From Verrucomicrobiaceae bacterium (GTDB taxonomy: Bacteria; Verrucomicrobiota; Verrucomicrobiia; Chthoniobacterales; JAATET01), in the NCBI GenBank assembly GCA_027488755.1, contig JAIYAZ010000135.1:1-64000 (forward strand): 64,000 nt of DNA. Reading direction: 5' to 3'. Shown here in pieces: positions 10,135-17,925 of the stretch. Position 1 is the first letter of the stretch. Every line of letters starts with the position of its first letter. The notes beneath the pieces are model-generated. The model was given only the letters and a program-made list of their open reading frames with translations. It was not told the DNA's origin and did not search any database. Made by a program: the position numbers and the translations under genes.

Positions 10135-10794
10135 TTAGAAGTTCCACATCTTGCCCTTGGCGTGGTCGGAGAAGACCTGCGGGCTGAGGAGGTAGGACAT
10201 GGGCGGGTCGGGGAGATGGCTGTCGTCGAGCCGGGGCAGGGACTTGCCGATGGTGGCGTCCCAGGGCTGGCTGGTGGCGATGTTGATGGGGGTGCCAACC
10301 TTGATGAGCTGGAAGGTTTTGCGGGCGGCATTGAGCGGCATGCGGACGCAGCCGTGCGTGGCGGGCGTGGCTTTCACGAAGCCCCAGTGGAGGCCGTAGG
10401 CGGGTTTGAACTCCATCCAGTAGCTCATGGGGTAACCGGCGCCGGGGCTGCTGACGCGGCGGCGGGTGGCCTGCTTGGAGTAGATGGTGAAGTTGCCGTG
10501 CGGGGTGGGCGAGGCGGCCTTGCCGACGCAGACGGGGGTGGCGAGGAGGACCTTGCCGCCTTCGACGACGTAGAGGCGCTGGGCGCCGGTGCTGAGGTAG
10601 AGTTTGACGGCGTTGGGGTTGCTCGCCGGGGTGACGGCGGGGTCGTAGCTGAAGGAGGTGCGGTGGCTGGTGGTGGGGGTGGTGGCGCAGGCGCCGAGGA
10701 AGAGGGCGATGGCGGCGAGGGCGGCACCGGTGAGGGCGCGGGCCGGAGCGGTTCGAGTGGGCATCATAGCGCGGGAAAGTGGGGGAAGTTTCAC
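10135..10794 (-). CDS. L,D-transpeptidase (YkuD domain) lipoprotein
   Basis: Lipobox LFLGACAT; catalytic HGCVRMP; start may be an internal Met (MMPTRTAP). Confidence 0.92.
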   Translation of the reverse strand: MKLPPLSRAMMPTRTAPARALTGAALAAIALFLGACATTPTTSHRTSFSYDPAVTPASNPNAVKLYLSTGAQRLYVVEGGKVLLATPVCVGKAASPTPHGNFTIYSKQATRRRVSSPGAGYPMSYWMEFKPAYGLHWGFVKATPATHGCVRMPLNAARKTFQLIKVGTPINIATSQPWDATIGKSLPRLDDSHLPDPPMSYLLSPQVFSDHAKGKMWNF

Positions 10795-10832
10795 GTCAAA
10801 TCAAGGGCGGATTCTGCGGGGGGCGGGGGGAA

Positions 10833-11606
10833 TCAGTTCCGGCGGGCGGGGAGGTGGGCGGTGCAGTATTCGTGGCCGTCGGTGCTGACGCGGAAGTCGA
10901 GTTCGGGGTTGGAGACCTCGGTGCGGCCGCAGACTTCGCAGCGGTGGAGGGTTTCGGTGGCGGGGACCTGGGCGACTTCGAAGCGGGCGCGGCGGGCGTT
11001 GATTTCGCGGCGTTGGGCGGCGTCGCGGAGGAGGGCCGGGCCGAAGAAGAGGGCGTAGTTGGCGAAGCAGACGAGGAGGGCGGCGCGGGTGCCCCAGTCG
11101 CCGGCGAGGAGGCTGAGGGAGAGGAGGACGGCGCTGACGAGGGCGATCCACTTGAGTTTGATGGGGAGGATGCCGAAGAGGAGCATCTGGAGGTTCGGCA
11201 GGAGGGTGCCGGCGGCGAAGAGGAGGGAGGAGTTGAGGGCGACGTTGGCGAGGGATTGGCCGAAGACGAGGGCGGCGGCGGTGCAGCCGAGGTAGCCGGT
11301 GACGTAGTAGAGGTTCAGCCGGAAGGTGCCCCAGGTGCTTTCGATCATTTCGCCGAGCTGCCAGGTGACGAGGAGGTAAAAGAGGACCCAGATGAGGCCG
11401 GAGACGGTGGGGATGAAGATCCAGCTGACGAGGCGCCAGACTTCGCCGGAGAGGATGGCCTGGCGGTCGAGGGTGAGGGCCTGGACGTAACCGGGGTTCG
11501 CCATGCCGAGGAGGAAAACGAGGGCGTTCAACGCGACGACGTAGCGGATGAGGCCGGGGACGGCGAAGCGGCTGAGGTGTTTTTCGAGGGTGGCGAGGAG
11601 CGACAT
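10833..11606 (-). CDS. Rhomboid-like membrane protein with C-terminal Cys/His motif; apparently lacks the catalytic GxSG
   Basis: VVALNALVFLLG...GEVWRLVSWIFIP...W.LGEMIESTWGTFRLNLYYVTGYLG; tail CEVCGRTE...EYCTAHL. Confidence 0.7.
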   Translation of the reverse strand: MSLLATLEKHLSRFAVPGLIRYVVALNALVFLLGMANPGYVQALTLDRQAILSGEVWRLVSWIFIPTVSGLIWVLFYLLVTWQLGEMIESTWGTFRLNLYYVTGYLGCTAAALVFGQSLANVALNSSLLFAAGTLLPNLQMLLFGILPIKLKWIALVSAVLLSLSLLAGDWGTRAALLVCFANYALFFGPALLRDAAQRREINARRARFEVAQVPATETLHRCEVCGRTEVSNPELDFRVSTDGHEYCTAHLPARRN

Positions 11607-11648
11607 TTTTGGGAAAGCGGGAAGCGGAAAGCGGAAAAGGAAGAGGGG
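11607..11648. repeat. Dispersed polypurine intergenic repeat (GGAAAGCGGAAA type)
   Basis: ttttgggaaagcgggaagcggaaagcggaaaaggaagagg; closely matches the copy at 6021-6060. Confidence 0.7.
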
Positions 11649-11651
11649 GGA

Positions 11652-11870
11652 CTAATCGGGGCGGAGGATTTCTTCGACTTCGAGCTTCTTCACGCGGAGG
11701 TGGCCGATTTTGAGGCGGCCGATGGCGAATCGGCCGACGGCGAGACTGCCAATGGCGACGGCGCCCACGGCGATCGCTCCGAGGGCGACCGCGCCGACGG
11801 TGGCCACCGCGACGACCGCGGCTCCGACGGTGACGGCTTCAGCTTTGTGGGCGACGCGGGGGGTGTTCAT
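11652..11870 (-). CDS. Small pentad-repeat protein ([VLIF]-A-[VIL]-G-x)n
   Basis: ATG at 11870 (CAT 11868-11870); 72 aa MNTPRVAHKAEAVTVGAAVVAVATVGAVALGAIAVGAVAIGSLAVGRFAIGRLKIGHLRVKKLEVEEILRPD; 5-residue periodicity. Confidence 0.7.
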   Translation of the reverse strand: MNTPRVAHKAEAVTVGAAVVAVATVGAVALGAIAVGAVAIGSLAVGRFAIGRLKIGHLRVKKLEVEEILRPD

Positions 11871-11919
11871 GGTTGGGGGTTGCGGGTTGATGGTTGTTGG
11901 TTCCTGACTTCCGGCTCCC

Positions 11920-12330
11920 TCAGGGTTGTTGGGCGGGGGGCGGGGTGGGTTTGAAGGCTTCGCCGAGGCTTTGGCCGGCGTCCTTGATGGCTTCGCCGAT
12001 GCCCTGGATGGCGGTTTGGGCGTCCTTGAGGGAGCGGACCATGCGGGCGGCGCGGTAGTCGGCGCGAAGGTTGGCGACGGTGGCGCGGAGGCCGGCGGCT
12101 TCGGCGGTTTTGCCCTGCGAGGTGAGTTTGTCGACGTGCTGGTCGAGTTTCGCGAGGTCGGCTTCGATGGCGGCCTGGGTGGTGTCGGTGGGCGCGGTTT
12201 TGTAGGTGGCGATTTGCTGGCGCAGGTCGTCCACTGTGCGCTGGGGGTTGTCGCAGGCGGCGAGGGTGAAGGCGAGGAGCAGGGCCACGGCGGTGGGGGC
12301 CCACCGCCCTCCACGGAGGACGGGGTTCAC
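11920..12330 (-). CDS. Hypothetical helical lipoprotein
   Basis: GTG start overlapping the pgi stop; lipobox AFTLAACDN; heptad-like helical body. Confidence 0.7.
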   Translation of the reverse strand: MNPVLRGGRWAPTAVALLLAFTLAACDNPQRTVDDLRQQIATYKTAPTDTTQAAIEADLAKLDQHVDKLTSQGKTAEAAGLRATVANLRADYRAARMVRSLKDAQTAIQGIGEAIKDAGQSLGEAFKPTPPPAQQP

Positions 12331-13910
12331 GCGGTGAAGGAGAAGGTGTCGGCGGCGGGCGTCGCGCCGGGGGTGGCGTGGTAGCCGGCGTGGTTCGCGG
12401 CAAGGTGGTGGGCGACGTGGAAGATGGTCTCGGGCTCCGCGCCGGTGGCGGCGGCGAGGGCGTCCGCGGTGAGCGCGGTGCCGGGGGCGGCCTGGAGGGC
12501 GGCGGCGACTTTGGCCTGGACGGCGAGGACGTCGGCGGCGGCCTTTTTGCCGGCCTCGACGCCGGGCTGGTGGTAGGCGTTGATGTTCACGAGCGAGCCG
12601 TAGAAGCCGACGGCGCGTTCGTAGAGGGCGATGAGGGCGCCGAGGTTGAAGGCGTCGACGGTGGGGATGGTGACGGTGATGGATTCGCGCCCGCCTTCGT
12701 GGAGGGCGCTGCGGGTGCCGCGGAGGAAGCCCTGGAGGTAGTCGCTGCTGGTGACGCCGGGTTCGACCGGGAGCTCGGGCGTCGTGCTGGCGCGGCTGAC
12801 TTCGATGAAGGTGACGAAGAAGTTGTTCACGCCGTCGCGGAGCTGCTGGACGTAGGCGTGCTGGTCGGTGGAGCCTTTGTTGCCGTAGACGGCGATGCCC
12901 TGGTTGACGACGTTGCCGGCGAGGTCGAGCTGCTTGCCGAGGGACTCCATGACGAGCTGCTGGAGGTAGCGGGAGAAGAGGAGGAGGCGGTCCTTGTAGG
13001 GGAGGACGACCATGTCCTTTTTGCCGCGGCCGTCGCCGGCGTGCCACCACATGAGGGCGAGCTGCATGGCGGCGTTTTTCGTGACGTCGGGCTCGCGCGT
13101 ATTGGCGTCCATCGCCTTCGCGCCGGCGAGGAGGGCGGGCATGTCGAGGCCCTGGAGGGCGAGGGGGACGAGGCCGACGGCGCTCATGACGGAGGTGCGG
13201 CCACCGATCCAGTCGAACATCGGGAAGCGGCGGAGCCAGCCTTCGCGGGTGGCGGTTCGGTCGAGTTCGCTGTCCACGCCGGTGACGGCGACGAACTGCG
13301 GGGCGAAGGGCACGCCGGCGCGGGTGAAGGCGTCCTGCGCGGCGAGCATGCCGTTGCGGGATTCCTTGGTGCCGCCGGATTTCGAGATGACGACGACGAG
13401 GGTGGTGGCGAGCTTTGCGCCGATCTGGTCGAACACCTTGTGGAAGCCGTCGGGGTCGGTGTTGTCGAAGAAGTGGAGGCGGAGGGGATTGGCCGGGCTC
13501 CAGAGGGCGTCGGAGAGGAATTCCGGCCCGAGGGCGGAGCCGCCGATGCCGATGGAGAGGACGTCGGTGAACCGCGCGCCGCCGGCGGCGGTGATGCTGC
13601 CGGCGTGGACGGCGGCGGCGAAGGCGAGGATGTCGTCGCGGGTTTTTTCGACGTCGGCGCGGAGTTCCGCGGTGGGGGCGAGGCTGGCGTCGCGGAGCCA
13701 GTAGTGGCCGACCATGCGGTTCTCGTCGGGGTTCGCGATGGCGCCAGCTTCGAGGTCCTTCATGGCGGCGAAGGCGGCGTCGACCTTCGGCTGCATGGTG
13801 GCGAAGAAGTCGGCGGGGAAGTTCATCCGGCTGATGTCGACGGCGAAGCCGAGGTCGTCGTAGCGGAGAAAGGTCTGCTGAAAACGGGTCCAGAGGGAGG
13901 TTGAAGCCAT
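12327..13910 (-). CDS. pgi: Glucose-6-phosphate isomerase
   Basis: [53 protein letters not shown]. Confidence 0.96.
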   Translation of the reverse strand: MASTSLWTRFQQTFLRYDDLGFAVDISRMNFPADFFATMQPKVDAAFAAMKDLEAGAIANPDENRMVGHYWLRDASLAPTAELRADVEKTRDDILAFAAAVHAGSITAAGGARFTDVLSIGIGGSALGPEFLSDALWSPANPLRLHFFDNTDPDGFHKVFDQIGAKLATTLVVVISKSGGTKESRNGMLAAQDAFTRAGVPFAPQFVAVTGVDSELDRTATREGWLRRFPMFDWIGGRTSVMSAVGLVPLALQGLDMPALLAGAKAMDANTREPDVTKNAAMQLALMWWHAGDGRGKKDMVVLPYKDRLLLFSRYLQQLVMESLGKQLDLAGNVVNQGIAVYGNKGSTDQHAYVQQLRDGVNNFFVTFIEVSRASTTPELPVEPGVTSSDYLQGFLRGTRSALHEGGRESITVTIPTVDAFNLGALIALYERAVGFYGSLVNINAYHQPGVEAGKKAAADVLAVQAKVAAALQAAPGTALTADALAAATGAEPETIFHVAHHLAANHAGYHATPGATPAADTFSFTA

Positions 13911-13939
13911 GGGGCTGAAGAAACTAGATTCGCCCCGGC

Positions 13940-14383
13940 ATGACAAACGCAAAACCCACCGGTGACGACCTCGTGACGGGCTCGGCGCGCTGCGCGACGC
14001 CCGGGGAGACGCAGGCGCTGGGGGCGTGGTTTGCGGCGCGGGTGCCGGCGGATGCAGTGTTGTCCTTGGAGGGGCCGCTGGGCGCGGGGAAGACGCAGTT
14101 TGTGAAGGGGTTCGTCGCGGCGCGGGGTCATGCCGGCGGGGTGAGCAGTCCGACGTTCACGCTGGTGCACGAATACGGCGCGGTGGCGCATTTCGACTGG
14201 TATCGGCTGGAGGCGCCGGGGGACGTGGCGGCGCTGGGCTGGGACGATTATCTGGACGGCGGCGGCACGCTGCTCGTGGAGTGGGGCGACCGGTTTCCGG
14301 AGCAATTGCCGGCGGGGGCGTGGCGGCTGCGGTTTGCGGTGGACGGCGAGGCGCGGGAGATCGCGTGGGGGAGGGTGCCGTGA
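13940..14383 (+). CDS. tsaE: tRNA threonylcarbamoyladenosine biosynthesis ATPase TsaE
   Basis: [16 protein letters not shown] (P-loop), [25 protein letters not shown]. Confidence 0.95.
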   Translation: MTNAKPTGDDLVTGSARCATPGETQALGAWFAARVPADAVLSLEGPLGAGKTQFVKGFVAARGHAGGVSSPTFTLVHEYGAVAHFDWYRLEAPGDVAALGWDDYLDGGGTLLVEWGDRFPEQLPAGAWRLRFAVDGEAREIAWGRVP

Positions 14384-14985
14384 GGGTGCTGGCGTTTGAC
14401 GCGTCGACGGCGCGGGGGACGGTGGCGGTGGTGGACGGCGGGGACGTGGTGTGGGCGGAGCATTTTGATTCGCCGCGCGGGCGGGGCGGGGAGTTGTTTC
14501 CCGCGCTGGAGCGGGCGGTGCGGGCGGCGGGGACGTTTGACCGCGTGGTGGTGGGCATCGGGCCGGGGTCCTACAACGGCCTGCGGGCGGCGATTGCGGC
14601 GGCGGAGGCTTTGCACCTCGCGCGGGGCGTGGAGCGGGTGGGGGTGGTTTCCGCGCGGGCGCTGGCGGGGGAGACGGAGGATTTTTTTGCGCTGGGCGAC
14701 GCGCGCGGCGGGCGGCTGTGGCTGGCGCGGATCACGGCGGGGCGGGTGGCGGAGGATTTCGCGCTGGTGACGCCGGAGGAGGCGCGGGCGCGGGTGGAGG
14801 CGGAGCCGGGCGTGGCGCGGCTGGGAACGGCGGAACTTGCGGCGGTGCCGGGCGTGCGGGTGGCCACGGTGGACGGGGTGGGCCTGGCGCGGCTGGGGGC
14901 GCGGGAGGCGGCGGCAACGGGGGAGATTGCGCCGCTTTACCTGAAGCCGGCGCATATTACGACGCCTCGGGGGGCGGGGGGGTAG
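14380..14985 (+). CDS. tsaB: tRNA threonylcarbamoyladenosine biosynthesis protein TsaB
   Basis: [56 protein letters not shown] overlap with tsaE. Confidence 0.92.
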   Translation: MRVLAFDASTARGTVAVVDGGDVVWAEHFDSPRGRGGELFPALERAVRAAGTFDRVVVGIGPGSYNGLRAAIAAAEALHLARGVERVGVVSARALAGETEDFFALGDARGGRLWLARITAGRVAEDFALVTPEEARARVEAEPGVARLGTAELAAVPGVRVATVDGVGLARLGAREAAATGEIAPLYLKPAHITTPRGAGG

Positions 14986-15053
14986 AAAGCGGAAGGGGGA
15001 GAAATGCGGGGGGACGAGGAAAAGGGAGGCGGAAATGGGAGGGAAAAATACGA

Positions 15054-15085
15054 TTCACACGGAGGGCACAGAGGGCACGGAGAGG
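15054..15085. repeat. Short intergenic repeat of the form TTCACACGGAGGGCACAGAGGGCACGGAGAG
   Basis: Internal direct repetition of GAGGGCAC(A/G) in the tsaB-feoA intergenic region. Confidence 0.6.
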
Positions 15086-15193
15086 GAAAGGGAATGGGAG
15101 GACGCGGAAAATGGGGGTAAAGAACCGGGGAACCGGGAGGGGGCTGAGCTGAAGCGCGCCTCTGTTACTACCCCGTTTCCGGCGGGAAACCAT

Positions 15194-15227
15194 TCGACAA
15201 GGGGCGGGGATTGAGATTTAATCTCAA
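15194..15227 (+). promoter_or_regulatory. Candidate feoAB promoter with an overlapping palindromic operator
   Basis: -35 TCGACA (15194-15199), 17-nt spacer, -10 TTTAAT (15217-15222); palindrome TTGAGATT-t-AATCTCAA (15211-15227) spanning the -10. Confidence 0.65.
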
Positions 15228-15234
15228 ACAAGCC

Positions 15235-15480
15235 GTGAAATCTGAATCCACCGTTCGCACCCTTGATGATTTGTTGCCCGGGCAGGGGGGGACGGTGAAG
15301 GCGATTGATCATGAGGATTCCGTGGGGCGGCGGCTGCTGGCGATGGGGGTGATGCGGGGGTGCCGGCTGCGGGTGCTGCGGCGCGCGCCGCTGGGCGATC
15401 CGATCATGGTGGAGCTGCCGGGGTGCACGGTGGCCCTGCGGCGGCGCGACGCGCGGAGCGTTCACATCGAAGTCGAATGA
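15235..15480 (+). CDS. feoA: Ferrous iron transport protein A
   Basis: LDDLLPGQGGTVKAIDHEDSVGRRLLAMGVMRGCRLRVLRRAPLGDPIMVELPGCTVALRRRDARSVHIEV; start uncertain (TTG 15211 or GTG 15235). Confidence 0.92.
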   Translation: MKSESTVRTLDDLLPGQGGTVKAIDHEDSVGRRLLAMGVMRGCRLRVLRRAPLGDPIMVELPGCTVALRRRDARSVHIEVE

Positions 15481-17675
15481 ACGCATCTTCCGTGCTGGCC
15501 CGGGGCGCGACCGTGGCGCTGATTGGCAATCCGAATACGGGGAAGACGACGCTGTTCAACCGGCTGACGGGCGCGCGACAGCGGGTGGGAAATTACCCGG
15601 GCGTGACGGTGACGCGGAAGACGGGCGTGCTGTCGCTGGACGGCGGGGACGTGACGGTGGTGGATTTGCCGGGGGTGTATTCGCTGGCGGCGACGTCGCC
15701 GGATGAGCGCATCGCGATTGAGTCCCTGCAGGGCTGGGCTGAGACGGCACCGGACGTAATCGTGTGCGTGGTGGATGCGACGCATCTGCGGCGGAGTTTG
15801 TTTCTGGCGCGGCAGCTCGCGGACCTGGGGCGGCCGCTGGTGATTGCGCTGAATTTTTCGGATGAGCTGCGGGCGAAGGGCGTGACGATTGACGCGACGC
15901 GGCTGGCGGAGCGGCTGGGCGCGCCGGTGGTGGCGATCGCGGCGCGCCAGGGAGAGAACGTCGAGGGGCTGCGGCAGGCGATCGCGGAGGCGCTGGAGCG
16001 GCCGGCGGCGTCGGCGCGGCCGCAGTGGCCGGCGAGCGTGGGCGAGGCGGTGGAGCTGCTGCGCGGGGAGTTGGACCGGCGCGGGGGCGAGAGCCTGGAG
16101 GATGCGATTTTGCGGCGGTTGTTGTTTGAGGATGATCACGCGCTGCTGGCGCGGGTGGGCGTGGCGCGGCCGGAGTGCGCGCCGCTGCTGGACCGCGTGC
16201 GGCGGCCGATCCGCGCGGCGGGGATGCATCCGCTGGCGGCGGAGGCGCTGGTGCATTACCGGTTCATCGACGGGGTGCTGGAGGAGGTGGTCGGTCAAGG
16301 GCCCGCGGGGCGCGTGCCGGCGACGGAGCGGATCGACCGCGTGCTGACCCATCGGGCGAGCGGGTTGGCGATCTTTGCGGGGCTGATGTTTTTGGTGTTC
16401 CAGGCGATCTACACGTTTGCGACGCCGGCGATGGATTTGATCGAGGCGGCGACGGGCGCGGTGCGGGACTGGGTCGCGCCGCTGCTGGCGGGGACGCCGA
16501 TGTTTCAGTCGCTGGTGTGCGACGGGGTGATCGCGGGCGCGGGCGGGGTGGTGGTGTTTCTGCCGCAGATTTTCCTGCTGTTTTTCTTCATCGCGCTGCT
16601 GGAGGACACGGGTTACCTGGCGCGGACGGCGTTTCTGATGGACCGGCTGTTCGGCTGGTGCGGGCTGAACGGCAAGAGCTTCGTGCCGCTGCTGTCGAGC
16701 TACGCGTGCGCGGTGCCGGGCGTGCTGGCGACGCGGACGATCGAGGATCCGAAGGCGCGGTTGCTGACGATTCTGGTCGCGCCGCTGATGAGCTGCTCGG
16801 CGCGGCTGCCGGTGTATGTGCTGATGATCGGCGCGTTCATCGAGCCGGCGTATGGGGCGGCGGTGGCGGCGCTGACGTTGTTTGCGATGCACGTGATCGG
16901 GCTGGCGGTGGCGCTGCCGGCGGCGTGGTTTTTCAACCGGCGGGTGCTGAAGATTCGCGTGCAGCCGTTCCTGATCGAGCTGCCGCCGTATCGGTGGCCG
17001 CATCCGCGCGACGTGCTGTGGCGGATGTGGGAGGGCGGGCGCGAGTTCCTGCTGCGGGCGGGGACGGTGATCCTGGCGCTGAGCGTGATCGTGTGGGCGC
17101 TTCTGTATTTCCCGCGGTCGCCGCAGGTGGAGACGACGGCGCGGGCGGCGTTCGCGGCGGAGCAGGGGCTGGCCGCGGAGGCGCTGACAGCGCGGCTGGC
17201 GGCGGGCGACGAGGAGCTCCAGCGGGAGCTGGATCGCGACGTGTCGGCGGCCTACATCGAGCAGAGTTTCCTGGGCCGGGTGGGCAAGGCGGTGCAGCCG
17301 ATTTTTGCGCCCGCGGGGTTTGACTGGAAGATCACGGTCGGTGTGCTGGCGAGTTTCCCGGCGCGGGAGGTGATCGTGTCGACGCTGGGGATCATTTACC
17401 ACCTCGGCGACGAGGCCGATGAGGACAGCCTGCGCGGGGCGCTGGGGCGGGCGAAGTGGACGGAGGGGCCGTTGGCGGGGCAGGCGGTGTTCACGGTGGC
17501 GACGGCGTTGTCGGTGATGGTGTTCTTCGCGTTTTGCATGCAGTGCGGATCGACGCTGGCGGTGATCGCGCGCGAGGCGGGGCGGGGCTGGGCGGTGTTT
17601 TCGTTTGTGTACCTCACCGGGCTGGCGTGGCTGGCGGCGGTGCTCACGTTTCAAATCGCGGTCCGGCTGATATGA
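15477..17675 (+). CDS. feoB: Ferrous iron transporter B
   Basis: ALIGNPNTGKTTLFNRLTGARQRVGNYPGVTVTRKTG, VVDLPGVYSL, multi-TM; ATGA overlap with feoA. Confidence 0.97.
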   Translation: MNASSVLARGATVALIGNPNTGKTTLFNRLTGARQRVGNYPGVTVTRKTGVLSLDGGDVTVVDLPGVYSLAATSPDERIAIESLQGWAETAPDVIVCVVDATHLRRSLFLARQLADLGRPLVIALNFSDELRAKGVTIDATRLAERLGAPVVAIAARQGENVEGLRQAIAEALERPAASARPQWPASVGEAVELLRGELDRRGGESLEDAILRRLLFEDDHALLARVGVARPECAPLLDRVRRPIRAAGMHPLAAEALVHYRFIDGVLEEVVGQGPAGRVPATERIDRVLTHRASGLAIFAGLMFLVFQAIYTFATPAMDLIEAATGAVRDWVAPLLAGTPMFQSLVCDGVIAGAGGVVVFLPQIFLLFFFIALLEDTGYLARTAFLMDRLFGWCGLNGKSFVPLLSSYACAVPGVLATRTIEDPKARLLTILVAPLMSCSARLPVYVLMIGAFIEPAYGAAVAALTLFAMHVIGLAVALPAAWFFNRRVLKIRVQPFLIELPPYRWPHPRDVLWRMWEGGREFLLRAGTVILALSVIVWALLYFPRSPQVETTARAAFAAEQGLAAEALTARLAAGDEELQRELDRDVSAAYIEQSFLGRVGKAVQPIFAPAGFDWKITVGVLASFPAREVIVSTLGIIYHLGDEADEDSLRGALGRAKWTEGPLAGQAVFTVATALSVMVFFAFCMQCGSTLAVIAREAGRGWAVFSFVYLTGLAWLAAVLTFQIAVRLI

Positions 17676-17875
17676 ACGCGGCGGATCTTTTGCTGGTGGG
17701 CGGCGCTGTGGGGGCGGCGGGGTGGTTTGCGTGGCGCGCGCTGGTGGGCCGGCGGCGCAAGTCGGGGGGGTGCCACTCCGGCGGCGGGGACGGGGCGGTG
17801 AGCTCGTGCGCGGGCTGCCAGGCGACGCTGCACCGGAAGACGCCGGGCGCGGAGGCCGGGCGGGGGACGCGTTGA
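17672..17875 (+). CDS. FeoB-associated Cys-rich small membrane protein
   Basis: 67 aa, one TM then GGCHSGGGDGAVSSCAGCQATLH; ATGA overlap with feoB. Confidence 0.75.
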   Translation: MNAADLLLVGGAVGAAGWFAWRALVGRRRKSGGCHSGGGDGAVSSCAGCQATLHRKTPGAEAGRGTR

Positions 17876-17925
17876 TCCGGCATTGCGCCAGATAAAAGCT
17901 CGCTTAAGCTGCTCGTTCCCTCGTC

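Noticed and set aside
9902-10138. 78-aa + strand ORF after the M16 peptidase
   Set aside because: Covers a terminator hairpin and a GTT-rich simple-sequence stretch; no family resemblance.
15462-17654. - strand 730-aa ORF
   Set aside because: Antisense to feoB; Arg/His/Pro-rich artefact.
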